In this document: one piece after another, positions 47,931 to 59,225 of the stretch | Layout of the letters: every line of letters starts with the position of its first letter | Position numbering within the stretch: the stretch's first letter is position 1 | Notes under the pieces: generated by a model | Seen by the model: the letters and a program-made list of their open reading frames with translations, nothing else | The model's database searches: none | Told to the model about the DNA's origin: nothing | Translations under genes and position numbers: made by a program | Source: Mycogone perniciosa | Taxonomy: Eukaryota; Ascomycota; Sordariomycetes; Hypocreales; Hypocreaceae | Length of the DNA stretch: 64,000 nucleotides | Direction: 5' to 3' | Assembly: GCA_025331125.1 (NCBI GenBank) | Contig: JAOALB010000027.1 | Span: 62,001 to 126,000 of the forward strand

Positions 47931-48855
47931 GCCTCTGGGCAAAGGCACTACATGTTCTTGGCTGGTTTTGACTAGATTAATTACCAGACAAAATGTTGCG
48001 AAGGTGGGATGGCACCAAACTGATTCAGCGGGTGGATATCTTATCGGCATTATCGATAAAGATCTTATTAGTGTGGGGGCCCTGATGAGTTCGCGCCGCC
48101 CCTCCGAGGTGGAGCCACAGTTTCGGATCCGGACCTTAAGTCACAGGGATTTGTCCCTTGCTTCAGCCGTCTTCATGCAGAATGGAATTGACAAATCTCG
48201 TGGTGAATGAAGATGTGGAGTACGAAGTAGGTGAGACGGAGTTTATAGGTATAATTGGCCGGCCAAGGTAGTACTGCTAAGCGGCTAATTCGGGAAAAAG
48301 TGTTTCTACCAGATTTGTCAAAGCGAGCGATGGCAATCTGTGCAACTGCAATGTTGACTCAAAGATTTGAGAAAATTACCTTCATTTATGCGGAAGGTGT
48401 GACGGCAATTTCACACTGCATCTGGTGACCCTCCATGATGGAACAATGAAGGCCGCGAAGACAAAGACGGCAGTAGTACTTCAGCCTAAGGGGGGTCTAA
48501 TTAATATAACAGTCTGGTCATATTACTAGCATCTATAGGCTAGTAGTACATCTTGAGCCAAGGCCTTATTTTTATCTTAACGGCCGACAGTGTGGACCGT
48601 CTGTAGAACTGTCTGATAGCAAAAGTGCCCCTTCTCATTTCGCTGTTGAGGTTGCTGGGCAGGCCGAATATGCGATATTGCGCCCGGGCTTGCGCAGTGG
48701 CATGGGTCAAGGTACTAATGTTGTATATTATTGTTCTTTGCGCCTCCAGAGCAAATCTGGATTTTTGGACGAGGCCTGGCCTCGTATAATAGGCAAGGGG
48801 CCGTTTTACACCAAGGGCGGGTATGTGCGTATGAGTACCTTGGGTACTAACAGCA

Positions 48856-48887
48856 TCAAAGGGTCAAAGGGCCAAAGGGCCAAAGGG
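48856..48887. repeat. CAAAGGG heptamer/octamer tandem repeat
   Basis: Four CAAAGGG units with 1-bp spacers (T, then C), in register. It has the look of recent slippage. Confidence 0.7.
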
Positions 48888-49084
48888 ATATTGGTTAGTA
48901 GTACTCAGTAGTATCCGCAAAGGGGCTTGAGGTACTCGTTCTACGCACACAAGCAAGCAAATTGTACCGTGTGGGTAAGGCGATGAAGGCGCAGCAGCAA
49001 CGGCCCTGCCAATGAATGTCTCGATTTCAACGAGTTTCGGTGCCCAAAATAGATCCATTCAACGCGTTTACCATCCAGACCATG

Positions 49085-49108
49085 GGAACAAGGAACAAGG
49101 AACAAGGG
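49085..49108. repeat. GGAACAA tandem repeat
   Basis: Three GGAACAA units in a row with the last followed by GGG. Confidence 0.7.
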
Positions 49109-49237
49109 AAACCCTGTCGGCCGCCGCAAAGGGCCTACAAACACGGGCAGCGTCACCTAGCCTCACTGAACTGGATAATAGCCTGGCGCTAAAAACCACA
49201 TGTCCAGTTGCTAGATACCGCACCGTCCGTCACGAAC

Positions 49238-49257
49238 AGAAGCCACAGAAGCCACAG
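49238..49257. repeat. AGAAGCCAC tandem duplication
   Basis: Two exact copies of a 9-bp unit, AGAAGCCAC, with a partial third. Confidence 0.6.
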
Positions 49258-49324
49258 CGAATTTTGGCGTCATGGGCCAAGCTTCAGAGCTCCAGGCGAG
49301 GACTTGTTGCCCCACGTTTTGCCC

Positions 49325-49350
49325 CGAAGGTCGAGCGAAGGTCGAGCGAA
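49325..49350. repeat. CGAAGGTCGAG tandem duplication
   Basis: Two copies of the 11-bp unit CGAAGGTCGAG in tandem, followed by CGAA. Confidence 0.65.
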
Positions 49351-50141
49351 AGCCGCTCAGCGGGGTCAGGGGTGTGTGGAGTGGAGGCCACTGGCTGGTG
49401 ATACGGAGGTCCTGTTCTGAGATGCTTGTTTTATCCATATCAAATGCTACCTACAACCATCTGCTTCCCAAACCAACATCAGTCCTGGGGGTTGCATTAC
49501 TACGCGCGCGTGTATCTGTTGCTCCACGCCTTGACTTGTGCTGCTGCATGCACAAATGGAAGCATAACAGGCATATAAAGCCATTCAAGGGAGCCGGCTG
49601 CATACCTTGCACCTTGCGACGCATTCGATAGTTTGGGTACGTCTGGGCGACAGGCACCCCCCCTAGTGTCTGACAGATAAGGGTCCTATATCCCATCCAC
49701 CTTGTATCAGGGTATCAGGGTTGCCGAAAGCTGGGTGATCTCAAAGGACTAACCAGGTCTGAAACCCCTTGCAATTCCCTGCCAACGCCGATCAACCACA
49801 CATCACTTCTCAAAGCGCTCCCTCGTGACGACATTCGGCTCTGGCGCGGGAGCAAATCACAATTACCGCGCGAATACATCTGGCCGGGAGCCGACAGCAA
49901 GCAGCAAACTCCACCAACAAGAGGCCACCGCACCGCACCTTCTCATATGTCACCCAAGCATCGTCGCCTCGGCTTCACCAACGCCATTGAGCAACCCAGC
50001 TAGAGCATCACCGCCGCCTCGTCACGCCCGGGGAAGTCTGCTGCCAATCTTTTGTTCTCCCCGTGACGGCGACGGGGCCCAACGTCCAGAGCGGCCACGC
50101 CAGGTCAGGTCAATGAAGGCATCGCCTTGCTGCTAAACAGC

Positions 50142-53100
50142 ATGGAACATGAACAGTCGTATGTAGCCGCCGACGACGGCCGTTCGTCGAGGAGGGGTCG
50201 ATTGATGGGCAAGCTCTTTGCCGCTGTCAAAGACGTCAAGGACCTCAAGGACCGTAAAGCTACAGAGAACACCTCCGCTGCGTCTTTGGACGCCTTCCTT
50301 CGCAGTTCTGCCGACAGTCTCAATGTCACGCATCCGCCGCCGCCTCCTCCTCCAACCACTCTACCCAAGCTCGATACCAGCATATCTCGCTACCCCCAAG
50401 CCCTCGCCGTCAATCAGCAGGCCCAGCAGAATCGCCCCCTCGCCCCAGGCCGAATCGAGCCCCGAACACCAGGGCGAAGTTCGCGACCGAATAGGAAGGG
50501 CCTGGTTGTAAGGTTCGCCGACTCGCACCCCGACGTTATCGGTGAGGGCGGTGATGCATCCGAAATACCAGTCATGGAAATATCCAAGAAGAAACTGGTG
50601 AAGCCGCCGCCGCCTCCCCCTCCGCCCCACCGGAGACCGAAACCATCGCCATCACCAAGCAGACCACCTGGAGCATTAGATGGCGAGGTTGCGACGGCAG
50701 AAGATGGTTACCAATCTCAGACTTTGGCTCGCACCCGAGCGGGCCAGTCCCCTACTTACGACGCAGGAGCCGATTCCGAGTCCAAACCCAGCCCTCAACC
50801 TAAAAAACTACCACCACCACCACCAGCACAAAGGGACCAGAAGATGCTAGCCCCAGGAAGATCGTTATCGGTGAAACATCTAGGGGTTCCCGAGAAGCCA
50901 GACGAGAATCGGAAATCATTCATTGAAATCCAACAGGCGCAGATGGCGCAGGCAGAAGGCAGGGCATTCGCAAAGGCTGTTCGTACCGCAAGCGCCGCTT
51001 CTGAGCACGATTGGGAGGACAAGAAACTATCTCCCTCACGCGCCATGAACGTTTCCCCAAAACCATCCATACCACAGCCTCCGTCTCCAGATATACAAGT
51101 ACAGCGGCCATCAATGGAGTACAGTCCAGCCGCCTCCATCTCAACCACCTCCAGTACCCATCCCCCATCCAATGTGTCCCCTACAAAGGAGAAAACCCCT
51201 ACAAAGGAAAAACCCTTCACAAAGGAGAGGAGGAAATTTTCGCGACGTCCCAGTGCTATATCTCAAAACGATGCCCCGTCGTCTGGTCCTCCTCCCTCCA
51301 TGGCTGCAAGAGCAGCCTCAGTAAGACTTACCGACGCGGTCGCGGCCGCCCAAGCGATTAACACCTTCGTCGACAGAACAAAGCACCTGTTTGCACTGTT
51401 TAGATTACACGCTGAGTCAATGAGACCCTTGTCGAGCAACTCCCAGACGCAATGTGCGCGCGGAGCATTGTGGTGGTTTTTGAAAGGAAGAGCAGGCCTC
51501 GAAGCGGCCATCCGAGAGCAACCAACAAACCCTCAAGCACAAATGCAGAACGAGTTGGATCGACAGCAAGCATACTCTAATTTGGCAAAAGGATATTGGC
51601 TTTGCGAAGAAGTTGTGCCTGAGATAATTCAGGCCCAAGGCTTAACACCAGATCCTGAAGTCGCTGATGTGGCGCAAACTCTGGTTTCGGCACTGACCAA
51701 GTTGGCAATGTCGATGAAACGGAATGGGTTCCTACCTCCCGAAGACAGATTTCTTCCCCAAACGATCGACAAATCGATTTGGGTCGAGTATCCTCCGATA
51801 AGCCAAGATATGGTGGCTCTCCTCACAGGAAACTGGGGGACGGGGTTGACCGCAATGCAGCATCCCATGTCGAATCTAGAGCTTTTGGATGCTTTCCCTC
51901 TCGGCGATACAGCAGATTCATTTACGTTTGGTAGAGTGGCAGCCGATGTATTCCTTATGGAGCAAGGCAGAGAGAATCAAAGGCTCTACTTCTCCTGCAT
52001 GCTGACCATGCTTCGGCCTCAGAAACAGAGTGGACTCGTATTCGTCCTTGCAAGTCAGGATGGTAGCATTCAACTGCCAATCCAGGAGCATAAAAACACA
52101 GGACCAATCTGGGACGATGTACGCTGGAGAAACGACACCTGCACCATAGAGATACGCCTGCCTCGTGGGTTTAAGCTGGTTCTGCAGCTGGCACAGAATG
52201 ATTACAGGATGATTTGGGGTACGTATGAGTATGCCTCAAAGCTCCGAGCAACTATGCAGCTGCGGGGCGACGAGCAGGTTGTCTTTCAAAACACCCTACG
52301 GTCGTTCCAGTACCTCGATGCCGACCCACAGTCGCGAATTTTCCCCAAAGAGCCAATATCTCAATGTGAAGTGGCTCTGTTTGAAAAGGTGTATAAGGAG
52401 AGCGGTCCTGCAGGCCCACGGAGCTGGCATACAGGTTTCCGCATAGCTGTTGCCACAGGGCCCCGAACGAGGACGGCATGCGGAGTGCAGCATACCTTTC
52501 TACCGCCTATGCCCGTACAATTTGGGTTTTTCCGCGCAGATGGGGACTCGCCTGCATACTCGGTGAAATTCGACAATGGACGGCAGAAAGGCCGGATGGT
52601 CATGGTGTTCGGTGACGAGAAGGAACGAGTCCGATTCCATTCGCTACTTACCGGGACGGCGTTGGATCATGGCGAGAAGGTGTTTGCCGACGTGCCTGTC
52701 AAAAGTTATGCCATTTCTCAGAGCATTCGTGAGCCAACAGGGATGGCACCATTCAGTCGCATGCCGTGGAAAGCGGGCAGAGTCGTCAATGATGAGTTCA
52801 GTCCTGATGGGGAGGAGCCGCCAACGGTCCTTGCAGATAAGCTCAGAGTGGTACTCGAGTATCAGAACGGAACCATCACGGACAGGATCAATGTCGCACC
52901 CGGGGAGCTGAGGATGCGATTAGAAGTCACCAATGCCAAAATATTGAGACTTCTGCGCCAACCCCAGCAGGACATTACAATGTCGGTTGCGGAATCTCAA
53001 GTTCCAAAGGAAATTCCAAGGAATATGTCGGAGGCTTTGCGGCTCATCAAAAGCAATCAAACGATTCGCACGATCGAGTTTAACCAACTCCAGGACCTTC

Positions 53101-53641
53101 ACAACTTCCAAGCCGCGGTGACCGGTTTCGAGGTAATCTTTGATTCTTTAGCGGTGACATTTGCCATCTCAAGACGCCGTATGGTTGTACCTATCCACAA
53201 GAAGTGGGAGGCTGGGTACACCAGAATACAAGTGGTCAAGCAAGAGGATAAGCAGCTTCAGCTGTTGGCATTCTTCGAGGACTTTAGCCATGGGCATTGC
53301 ATGAATTTTGTGCTCAAGGGCACCGACGTTTACGAGACCTTCCACAGGGGCAGCAAATCCGGGATCAGATTTGTGGATGCGAAATTTCCGCTGCCGCGGT
53401 TACCAATAGATAAAGATGGGGATTTTGATGATATGGCATTTGTCTGCCTGGATCTCCCGGATCTTCCGGGAGAACACGACGATATCTCCATCATGTTTGA
53501 GAAGGAAGCAGGTGAGCCATGCCGTATTTTTCCTGCGTGTAGCGGAGGGGACTAACATGAATCCCAGATCGAGACCGTCTTTGTCAGTGCCTTCCTGCAC
53601 CCGTCAAGGGATCTTCAAGGATATCTTCGCGGTTGAAATGA
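50142..53641 (+). CDS. Uncharacterised large protein with poly-proline N-terminal half
   Basis: I do not recognise this protein. Exons are 50142-53511 and 53568-53641, giving 1147 aa; the intron has GTGAGC and CAG borders and the short last exon ends in GSSRISSRLK. The N-terminal third is disordered and rich in Pro and Ser, with poly-Pro runs near residues 65, 155 and 222, of the kind bound by SH3, WW or profilin proteins. Two TKEK repeats lie near 350. From about 390 the sequence becomes ordered: a helical region (AAAQAINTFVDRTKHLFALF, then LWWFLKGRAGLEAAI) and a long mixed region up to 1120 with many aromatic residues and beta-type patterns. No transmembrane segment or catalytic motif was seen. 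A scaffold or adaptor role, perhaps at actin or membranes, is only inference from the poly-Pro part. Confidence 0.8.
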
Positions 53642-54734
53642 GTGAACGTTGCACGTACATGTGAAAGTGATAGGTTGCGGAGCATGGGACAGGTGCGAAC
53701 AAGCAGTAGCCACAATGCAGGCATACATATGCATTAAACAATACTATCTATCAACGCGGTCTTCGGAGGACGTCGATTTCCCGAGCCGCATAAGAAGATC
53801 AGGGGCGGGGGAGCGGAGGAGCGGAGCTGCAGCGGAGAGCGATCAGGGGGTTGAGAAAACGACTCGAAGGGACAGCACAGTTCGTACCACTGGGAGACTG
53901 GGCGGTTCACCGAGGCGTTAAGGGACTCATTTCAACAACGAAACGAATATTGCAAATGCTCTAGATGGCAAATGACACGAGATGCCGAGCCATTCCCAGT
54001 GACACACATGGTGGAAGCAGTATTGGAGAGGACAAATGAGGCCCAATAACTACAATAAAGACAAATCACGAAAGGATTTCATCTTTTTAAGGGGAGCCAT
54101 GTAATAGTAGCAATGAGCACATGCAAGCGAGGCCTTCACAATACAATCAATTGCAGCCGGGTAGATAGATGGTGGTTAGGCGCCACTTGAGGTCGCGAGA
54201 CCCAGATCACCCGAAGTAGCCGGCTCAAGTTAGTATGTATTAGATATATCTAACTAGTATCTATCTATTCTTAACCATTACCGTATAACTTGCCCAAGAG
54301 GAAAATTGCGGTGGCAATTTCTTGTTGGGGCTCCGGAGGATATCGCCGTTAAGAACTATGTTGCCCCGTCTATCCGCCTCCGAATGCGGTCATCGGGAGC
54401 CGGGCTCTGTATCGACTCCGAGTTGAGAAGACATATTCGTGCCCCGATTCATGCTGAAAGACGCCCGTTATGTCCGGACAGGTAGAATCTCCGCCTGGAG
54501 CGACAAAGTGATGCTTGATGTAGGTTGGTTTAGCTACCCTACCTATGTACGGATAAGGCTAGCCAACAAACATGCAAGCTGTTGCAGTAATATGCAAGGT
54601 GTAAGGTGTGTATACGCTGTTGCTGTGTTTGCCACGTACATAGTTACCCTGATGGGAATGGGAATGGAGTTGGTTTATACTCCATATACGAAGTACAGCA
54701 GGTAATGTATCTTTTGGGTATTATTGCTCCTGGT

Positions 54735-54775
54735 ACGAAGCACTTCGTAGTGCATGTGCATATGTACTTCGTAAG
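54735..54775. repeat. TACGAAGCACTTCGTA inverted block with TACTTCGTA
   Basis: TACGAAG and CTTCGTA face each other around a 2-bp centre (TACGAAGCACTTCGTA), then a further TACTTCGTA follows. The first could form a small hairpin. Confidence 0.65.
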
Positions 54776-55628
54776 GCTCTTGAAGATCCCCGGTATTGAG
54801 CTGCACCTGTCTGACGTGAGGCTTGGGATTGGCTGGATGGAGCTGATCGAAGCTTTAGACAAGCTTTCAAGCTCAAATGCATGCTAGGATATGGCGTCAA
54901 CGTCATCGGTAACCCACCACTTTTTTTTCCCTTTCTTTCTTCTGGTTTGTGACTTGGACAGCCCTCCACTTCAGCCCACTAATAGGTACGAATCATGTAC
55001 ATCAGGATTATCGTCATCATCGTACTGACTAGCATCTGGGCGTTTGTGATTATGTCGCAGGCGGCCGTTTGATATGGGGGCGGTAGATCCGGAGTGTTTG
55101 TAATACCAGGTGGCCCAGAATTGCGGACACAAGACACAGGACAATACATCATCCATGCTATGGTCATCTGCCCGGTGCCTACAGAGTGCATGCATCCATA
55201 GTACTGCTATTATGACATGATTCTTCCGCTTTGCATTCCTTCCATGACGAACCGCTTCTAGAAATATCATAAACCCTGTCCTCGGTTGTCTCTTCTTTTC
55301 TTCCATCACCAGTATCATTACCTCTGGACGCATTTCAACGAACCGCTCTGTCGAGCACTTCTTATAACACCAATTCCACGGCAGCATTTACACTATTGCT
55401 GCTCCGCCACTATTCTGCACAGGTATAGTAAGCCTAGCCGCATCCTCCTCCAAAAATAATCAACACGACGGCCCCAAAGAAAGTATGGATGAATTCGTCA
55501 TCTTCTCATAGGATAATAGCCATGGATGATTTTCGCTACGTTGCTTACACCATCTCTAGGCATCTGCTTTGTACGGAGTACCCGCCAGCTGTTGACATCG
55601 ACGGAAACATCGCCACCGTCCAGCTCGC

Positions 55629-55651
55629 AGCCTAGAGCCTGGAGCCTAGAG
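55629..55651. repeat. AGCCTAGAG / AGCCTGG direct repeat
   Basis: Three AGCCT units in 23 bp, the outer two identical (AGCCTAGAG). Confidence 0.55.
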
Positions 55652-56051
55652 ACATCCATTGTGATCCATTCAGTTACGAGTCCATGGTCAGGGCGCTTCA
55701 GTGCGTGAACAGAGAGAGAGGGGCTGCTTCAGCGAGCTTTCCAGCGCTTCGTCATCCATATGGTCATGGGCATGGGCCTAGCTTCAGTGGTGACCGGTCG
55801 CCGGAGGGCCTCCACCATCGGCTCGAGTAGTGAGTCCTCCACTTCGTCATTCCAGACCGTCCATCCCACTTTATGTCATGTACTCCGTTACAACCTCTTT
55901 TTTTGGTCCCTCCGCCCAAGCAAACAGGCGCGGACTTTTCGCCTGTAGAGACATGTCCGTTGCAGACGCCACTTTCCTCCCATAATTGTCCGGTTCTTCG
56001 CCTTTTCATCTTTACCTCCGTCGACGTCTGAAGAGTCGCTAGAGCTTCACA

Positions 56052-58027
56052 ATGTTGACAAACTGGTTTTCCCAACCCACAGGCAACCGGTCCTCAACCG
56101 ACGAGGGGACGCTCAACAACGATGACGATGTTCAAGTCATGGAGCCGGAGCAGGGCAATGGTGAGCTGCGAAAACACCACACATGGCATGGGCAGAGGTT
56201 GGCGATGCACAGCGTAGCATTCCCTTGCTTCGCTTTGCCTCGCCTTGCTTTGCCTGCCAGTCCCCGCCTGTCGCAATGGAGCCCGTCGAACTGATCAGCT
56301 TGCAGTCCTCTCGCACATCATATCCCAGCTACGGCCTGGCGCAGACTTGAGTCGCGTTGTCCTGCCTACCTTTATCCTTGAACCTCGCAGCATGCTCGAG
56401 AGAATAACAAAGTAGGCCGTCACCATACTATTCTATTCCGCTGGATCCGCTCCATGTGCCGTAGTTGACTTACTTACTCTTCCAGTTTCATGTGCCATCC
56501 CGAGTTACTTCTACATATCCCCACCATAGATGACCCCGTCGAGCGATTTGTCTCCGTAGTCAAGTTTTATTTAAGTGGTTGGCATATCCGTCCTCCGTTC
56601 GTATCCTTCGCCCTCAACATAGGGATATACCACCTGCTAACAGCTCACAAGAGGTGTCAAGAAACCCCTGAATCCAATCCTAGGCGAGATCTTCACCTGC
56701 TACTGGGACCTTGAGAACAACAAGCGAGCCTACTACATCTCTGAACAAACTTCCCACCACCCGCCCAAATCGAGTTATTTCTACATGGCCCCTGACTACC
56801 ATATCCGAATCGATGGAACTCTCAAGCCCCGGAGTAGGTTTCTCGGAAACTCCGCTGCCAGTTTAATGGAAGGCGTTGCCTTCCTAACCTTTTTAAATAG
56901 GGGTAGTGATCCTAAGAAGGGAGAGCGATAGTTGGTCTAACCGCGGTCCTTTGTCAAGTGCGAAAATGCTGACCATATGGTTGTGTAGCATCCTGACACA
57001 GCCCAATATGTACGCGAGAGGTATCTTGTTCGGCAAGATGAAGTATGAGCTCGGCGACCACAGCTTTGTTCGGTGCCCTGAATTGGACCTGACTGCGGAC
57101 ATCGACTTTAAGACCAAGGGTTGGGTTAGCGGTACCTACAATGCCATTGGAGGCGTCATCAAAAGAGAAAGCACTGGCGAGGTTCTTTACGAACTTGGAG
57201 GTTTCTGGAGTGAGGAGATGTTTATCAAGGACATGAAGGTAGGCTTTCCTAGTTACACGAGTGCTCAGAATCATCCGACTGACATTGTTCCTCAGACTGG
57301 TCACAGAGAAATGTTCTTTAATGCTACCACAGCGAAGCCCAGTTCACCGCTTGTTCGACCTATCGAAGAGCAGGAGGAGCGAGAGTCGCAAAGATTGTGG
57401 GAGAAGACGGCCAAGGCTGTGAAAGAGCGCAATCATGAACTCGCTACGGAAGAGAAGACCAAGATTGAAGACCGACAACGAGAAGAGGCGGCTGCTAGAG
57501 CCCAAGAGGAGGTCCACTGGCTCCCTCGGCTATTCCGGAGCGTCAGGAGTGGCCCCGGTGAATCGGAAGAGGGCGAAGAGAGCTTGGAATGGATCATCAA
57601 TGCCGACATGTAAGTGCTGGAAATGCGTTACTGAACCCGGTTCTTCTAACAGTTGTGCAGAGACACATCAGTACCCCCCGGGAATCAGGCCGAGCAAATC
57701 ATGGCGATATACCCCGTATTGGATGGTCAAAAAGTAGGTGGCAACACCTCACCGTCATCGCGCCCCGCCGATTCTACCTCAAAACATGCCCAAAAGCATT
57801 CAACAGACTCACCGTCCAAGGCAACGGCCGAAGATAGCCTCATCGATTTCGGATCAGATGATTCACCTGCACCTGCATCTGCGCCTGCATCTGCGACAGA
57901 ACAAGCTACGAAGCAGCCAAATGAAGTCGAGGCCATGCTCGCAGCAACTGGCAAGCCAGCTGAAGGCCCCTTGATTGATTTTGTGGACGATTTGAAGAAA
58001 GATCTGCCACCCAACGGGCAGTCGTAG
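56052..58027 (+). CDS. Oxysterol-binding protein (Osh/Kes1 type, ORD only)
   Basis: Lipid-transfer protein that in this family exchanges sterol or phosphatidylserine for PI4P between membranes. Seven exons give 511 aa: 56052-56160, 56306-56411, 56486-56596, 56652-56930, 56989-57238, 57296-57609 and 57661-58027. The fingerprint EQTSHHPP lies at 140-147. Other signals are PGADLSRVVLPTFILEPRSM, VKKPLNPILGEIF, YILTQPNMYARGILFGKMKY and SGTYNAIGGVIKRE. There is no PH or ankyrin domain, so it belongs with the short Osh4-Osh7 group, with an extra Ala/Pro/Ser-rich tail of about 100 residues that contains two DSLIDFG/PLIDFVDD-like motifs. Two introns have weak donors (GTTCGT at 56597, GTTGGT at 56931) and one has an AAG acceptor, but these are the only borders that keep the conserved sequence. 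Confidence 0.9.
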
Positions 58028-58441
58028 AGCACCCGGACGAATCAGGGGTCAGAGACTGGATTCTCCGACTTGCAAAAAGATGGGGGAAAACACACTTTAA
58101 CAACTTATCATGGCGTAAAATCTGGACTGGTTACATAAATGGACACGCGCCATCATGGGTATGGGAGTAATCTAAGTGTTGGCAATAAGCGGGCCTTGGC
58201 TTCAACACCGGCATTGGCGAGACATCATCTTCTCGTCTGGAAAAATATATCATCAACACGATTCATGTGTAAAGTGCATACTTAGAATCATCAATACTAT
58301 GTTGTTCGAATAAGTTCTTTTTTTTATACCTAAGAAATCCCCGTGATACCTGAACGCCGCCCTAGTAACATACAATGCTTCTCATGTTCCCTCTTTCCGT
58401 GATAGCGATTCCCCCCCAAAAAAGCATCCCCTTGAAGTTTT
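58028..58441. other. Convergent 3' spacer, OSBP gene and U2AF35
   Basis: 414 bp between converging genes, AT-rich in the middle (58240-58340) with a T-run near 58318. No gene was seen. Confidence 0.4.
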
Positions 58442-59225
58442 TCATTGGAATCTCCGCCTTGAAGGCTCGGGTGTAGGTGACCGGCTGACGCTGCGGTCGT
58501 CGCGGCCGCGCATCTTGAGCCACTTCTTGGTGCTGAGGGTGAGCTCCTTGTCCAACTCGTCGCTGGGGTTCTTGCGGTGGATGAAGTTGCAGAACCCGCC
58601 GCGGACGCAGCCCTCGCCCGAGTTGAGGCGGCAGCAGGCCTCGCGAAAGTCGGTGACGGGGCTGAGCTCGCAGTAGATGGGGCGGGCGGCGTACCACCGG
58701 CTGTTGAGCTCGTCGCAGGCTTTTTGGGCGGAGTCTTCGTACTTGAAGCGAGCGTAGACGTTGCCGATGAGGTCTGCGAATTTCAAGCCTTTGGTTAGCG
58801 ACAGTCTAATAGTATAAAAAAAGAGGGGGAGGGAAACGTACGGTCGTTGTTATTGTCGCATACGACTAGTTCTTCCAGCTCGCCATATTTGCACAGCTCG
58901 CACCAGATGTCCTCGTAGAAGGCGTCGAAGTGGTTCTGCAGCTGGGAAGGGTTCATGCGGTTCTTGGGGTCGTAGGCGGGGTTTTGGTAGAGGTTAGGCA
59001 TGAGGATAGTTTGGCTGTAGGAGGGCTTGACGTGTTTCCGCGAGCAGCGGTCGCCATGGCGGCAGGCGCCGATTTTCTAGACGCGCCGCAATCACGGGTT
59101 AGCTCTGAGCTCTGATGCGCCGTGATAGAGGGAGAGAGAAATCAAGGGGGGGAACTTACAAAGTAGAAAGAGCAGTTGACTTTGTCAAGCTCTGTGCCGA
59201 AGATGGAGGCGAGGAAATTGGCCAT
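58442..59225 (-). CDS. U2AF35: Splicing factor U2AF small subunit (35 kDa type)
   Basis: Small subunit of the U2 auxiliary factor, which reads the AG at the 3' splice site in the nucleus. Exons are 59225-59160, 59076-58842 and 58773-58442 in transcript order, giving 210 aa, close to the fission yeast U2AF23 length. The order is a first CCCH zinc finger (CSFYFKIGACRHGDRCSRKH, residues 18-37), a U2AF-homology RRM (about 45-145, with ARFKYEDSAQKACDEL), and a second CCCH finger (CRLNSGEGCVRGGFCNFIH). The C-terminus holds only a short RS-type tail (RSVSRSPTPEPSRRR). The first intron splits the first zinc finger. It diverges from the ELMO gene. A T-rich 5' region with TAG and GAT triplets lies before the ATG. 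Confidence 0.96.

Larger units (their letters stand above)
47931..50141. other. Spacer between DUS2 and the proline-rich gene
   Basis: 2.2 kb between divergent genes. It has motif-family copies (near 48216, 48475, 48540, 48830 and 48896) and a cluster of four short tandem duplications between 48856 and 49350. A CCGC-rich leader (49850-50100) precedes the next gene. No gene is supported. Confidence 0.45.
53642..56051. other. Spacer between the proline-rich gene and the OSBP gene
   Basis: 2.4 kb with no supported gene. It contains a GGAGCGGA-type repeat (about 53807-53835), motif-family copies (near 54683, 54735-54775, 55572 and 55880), a small AGCCTAGAG repeat (55629-55651), and the OSBP promoter. 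Open frames on both strands are short and domain-free. Confidence 0.45.

Noticed and set aside
39071..48050. Biosynthetic gene cluster
   Set aside because: Genes here are conserved housekeeping genes; there is no synthase, P450 or transporter set.
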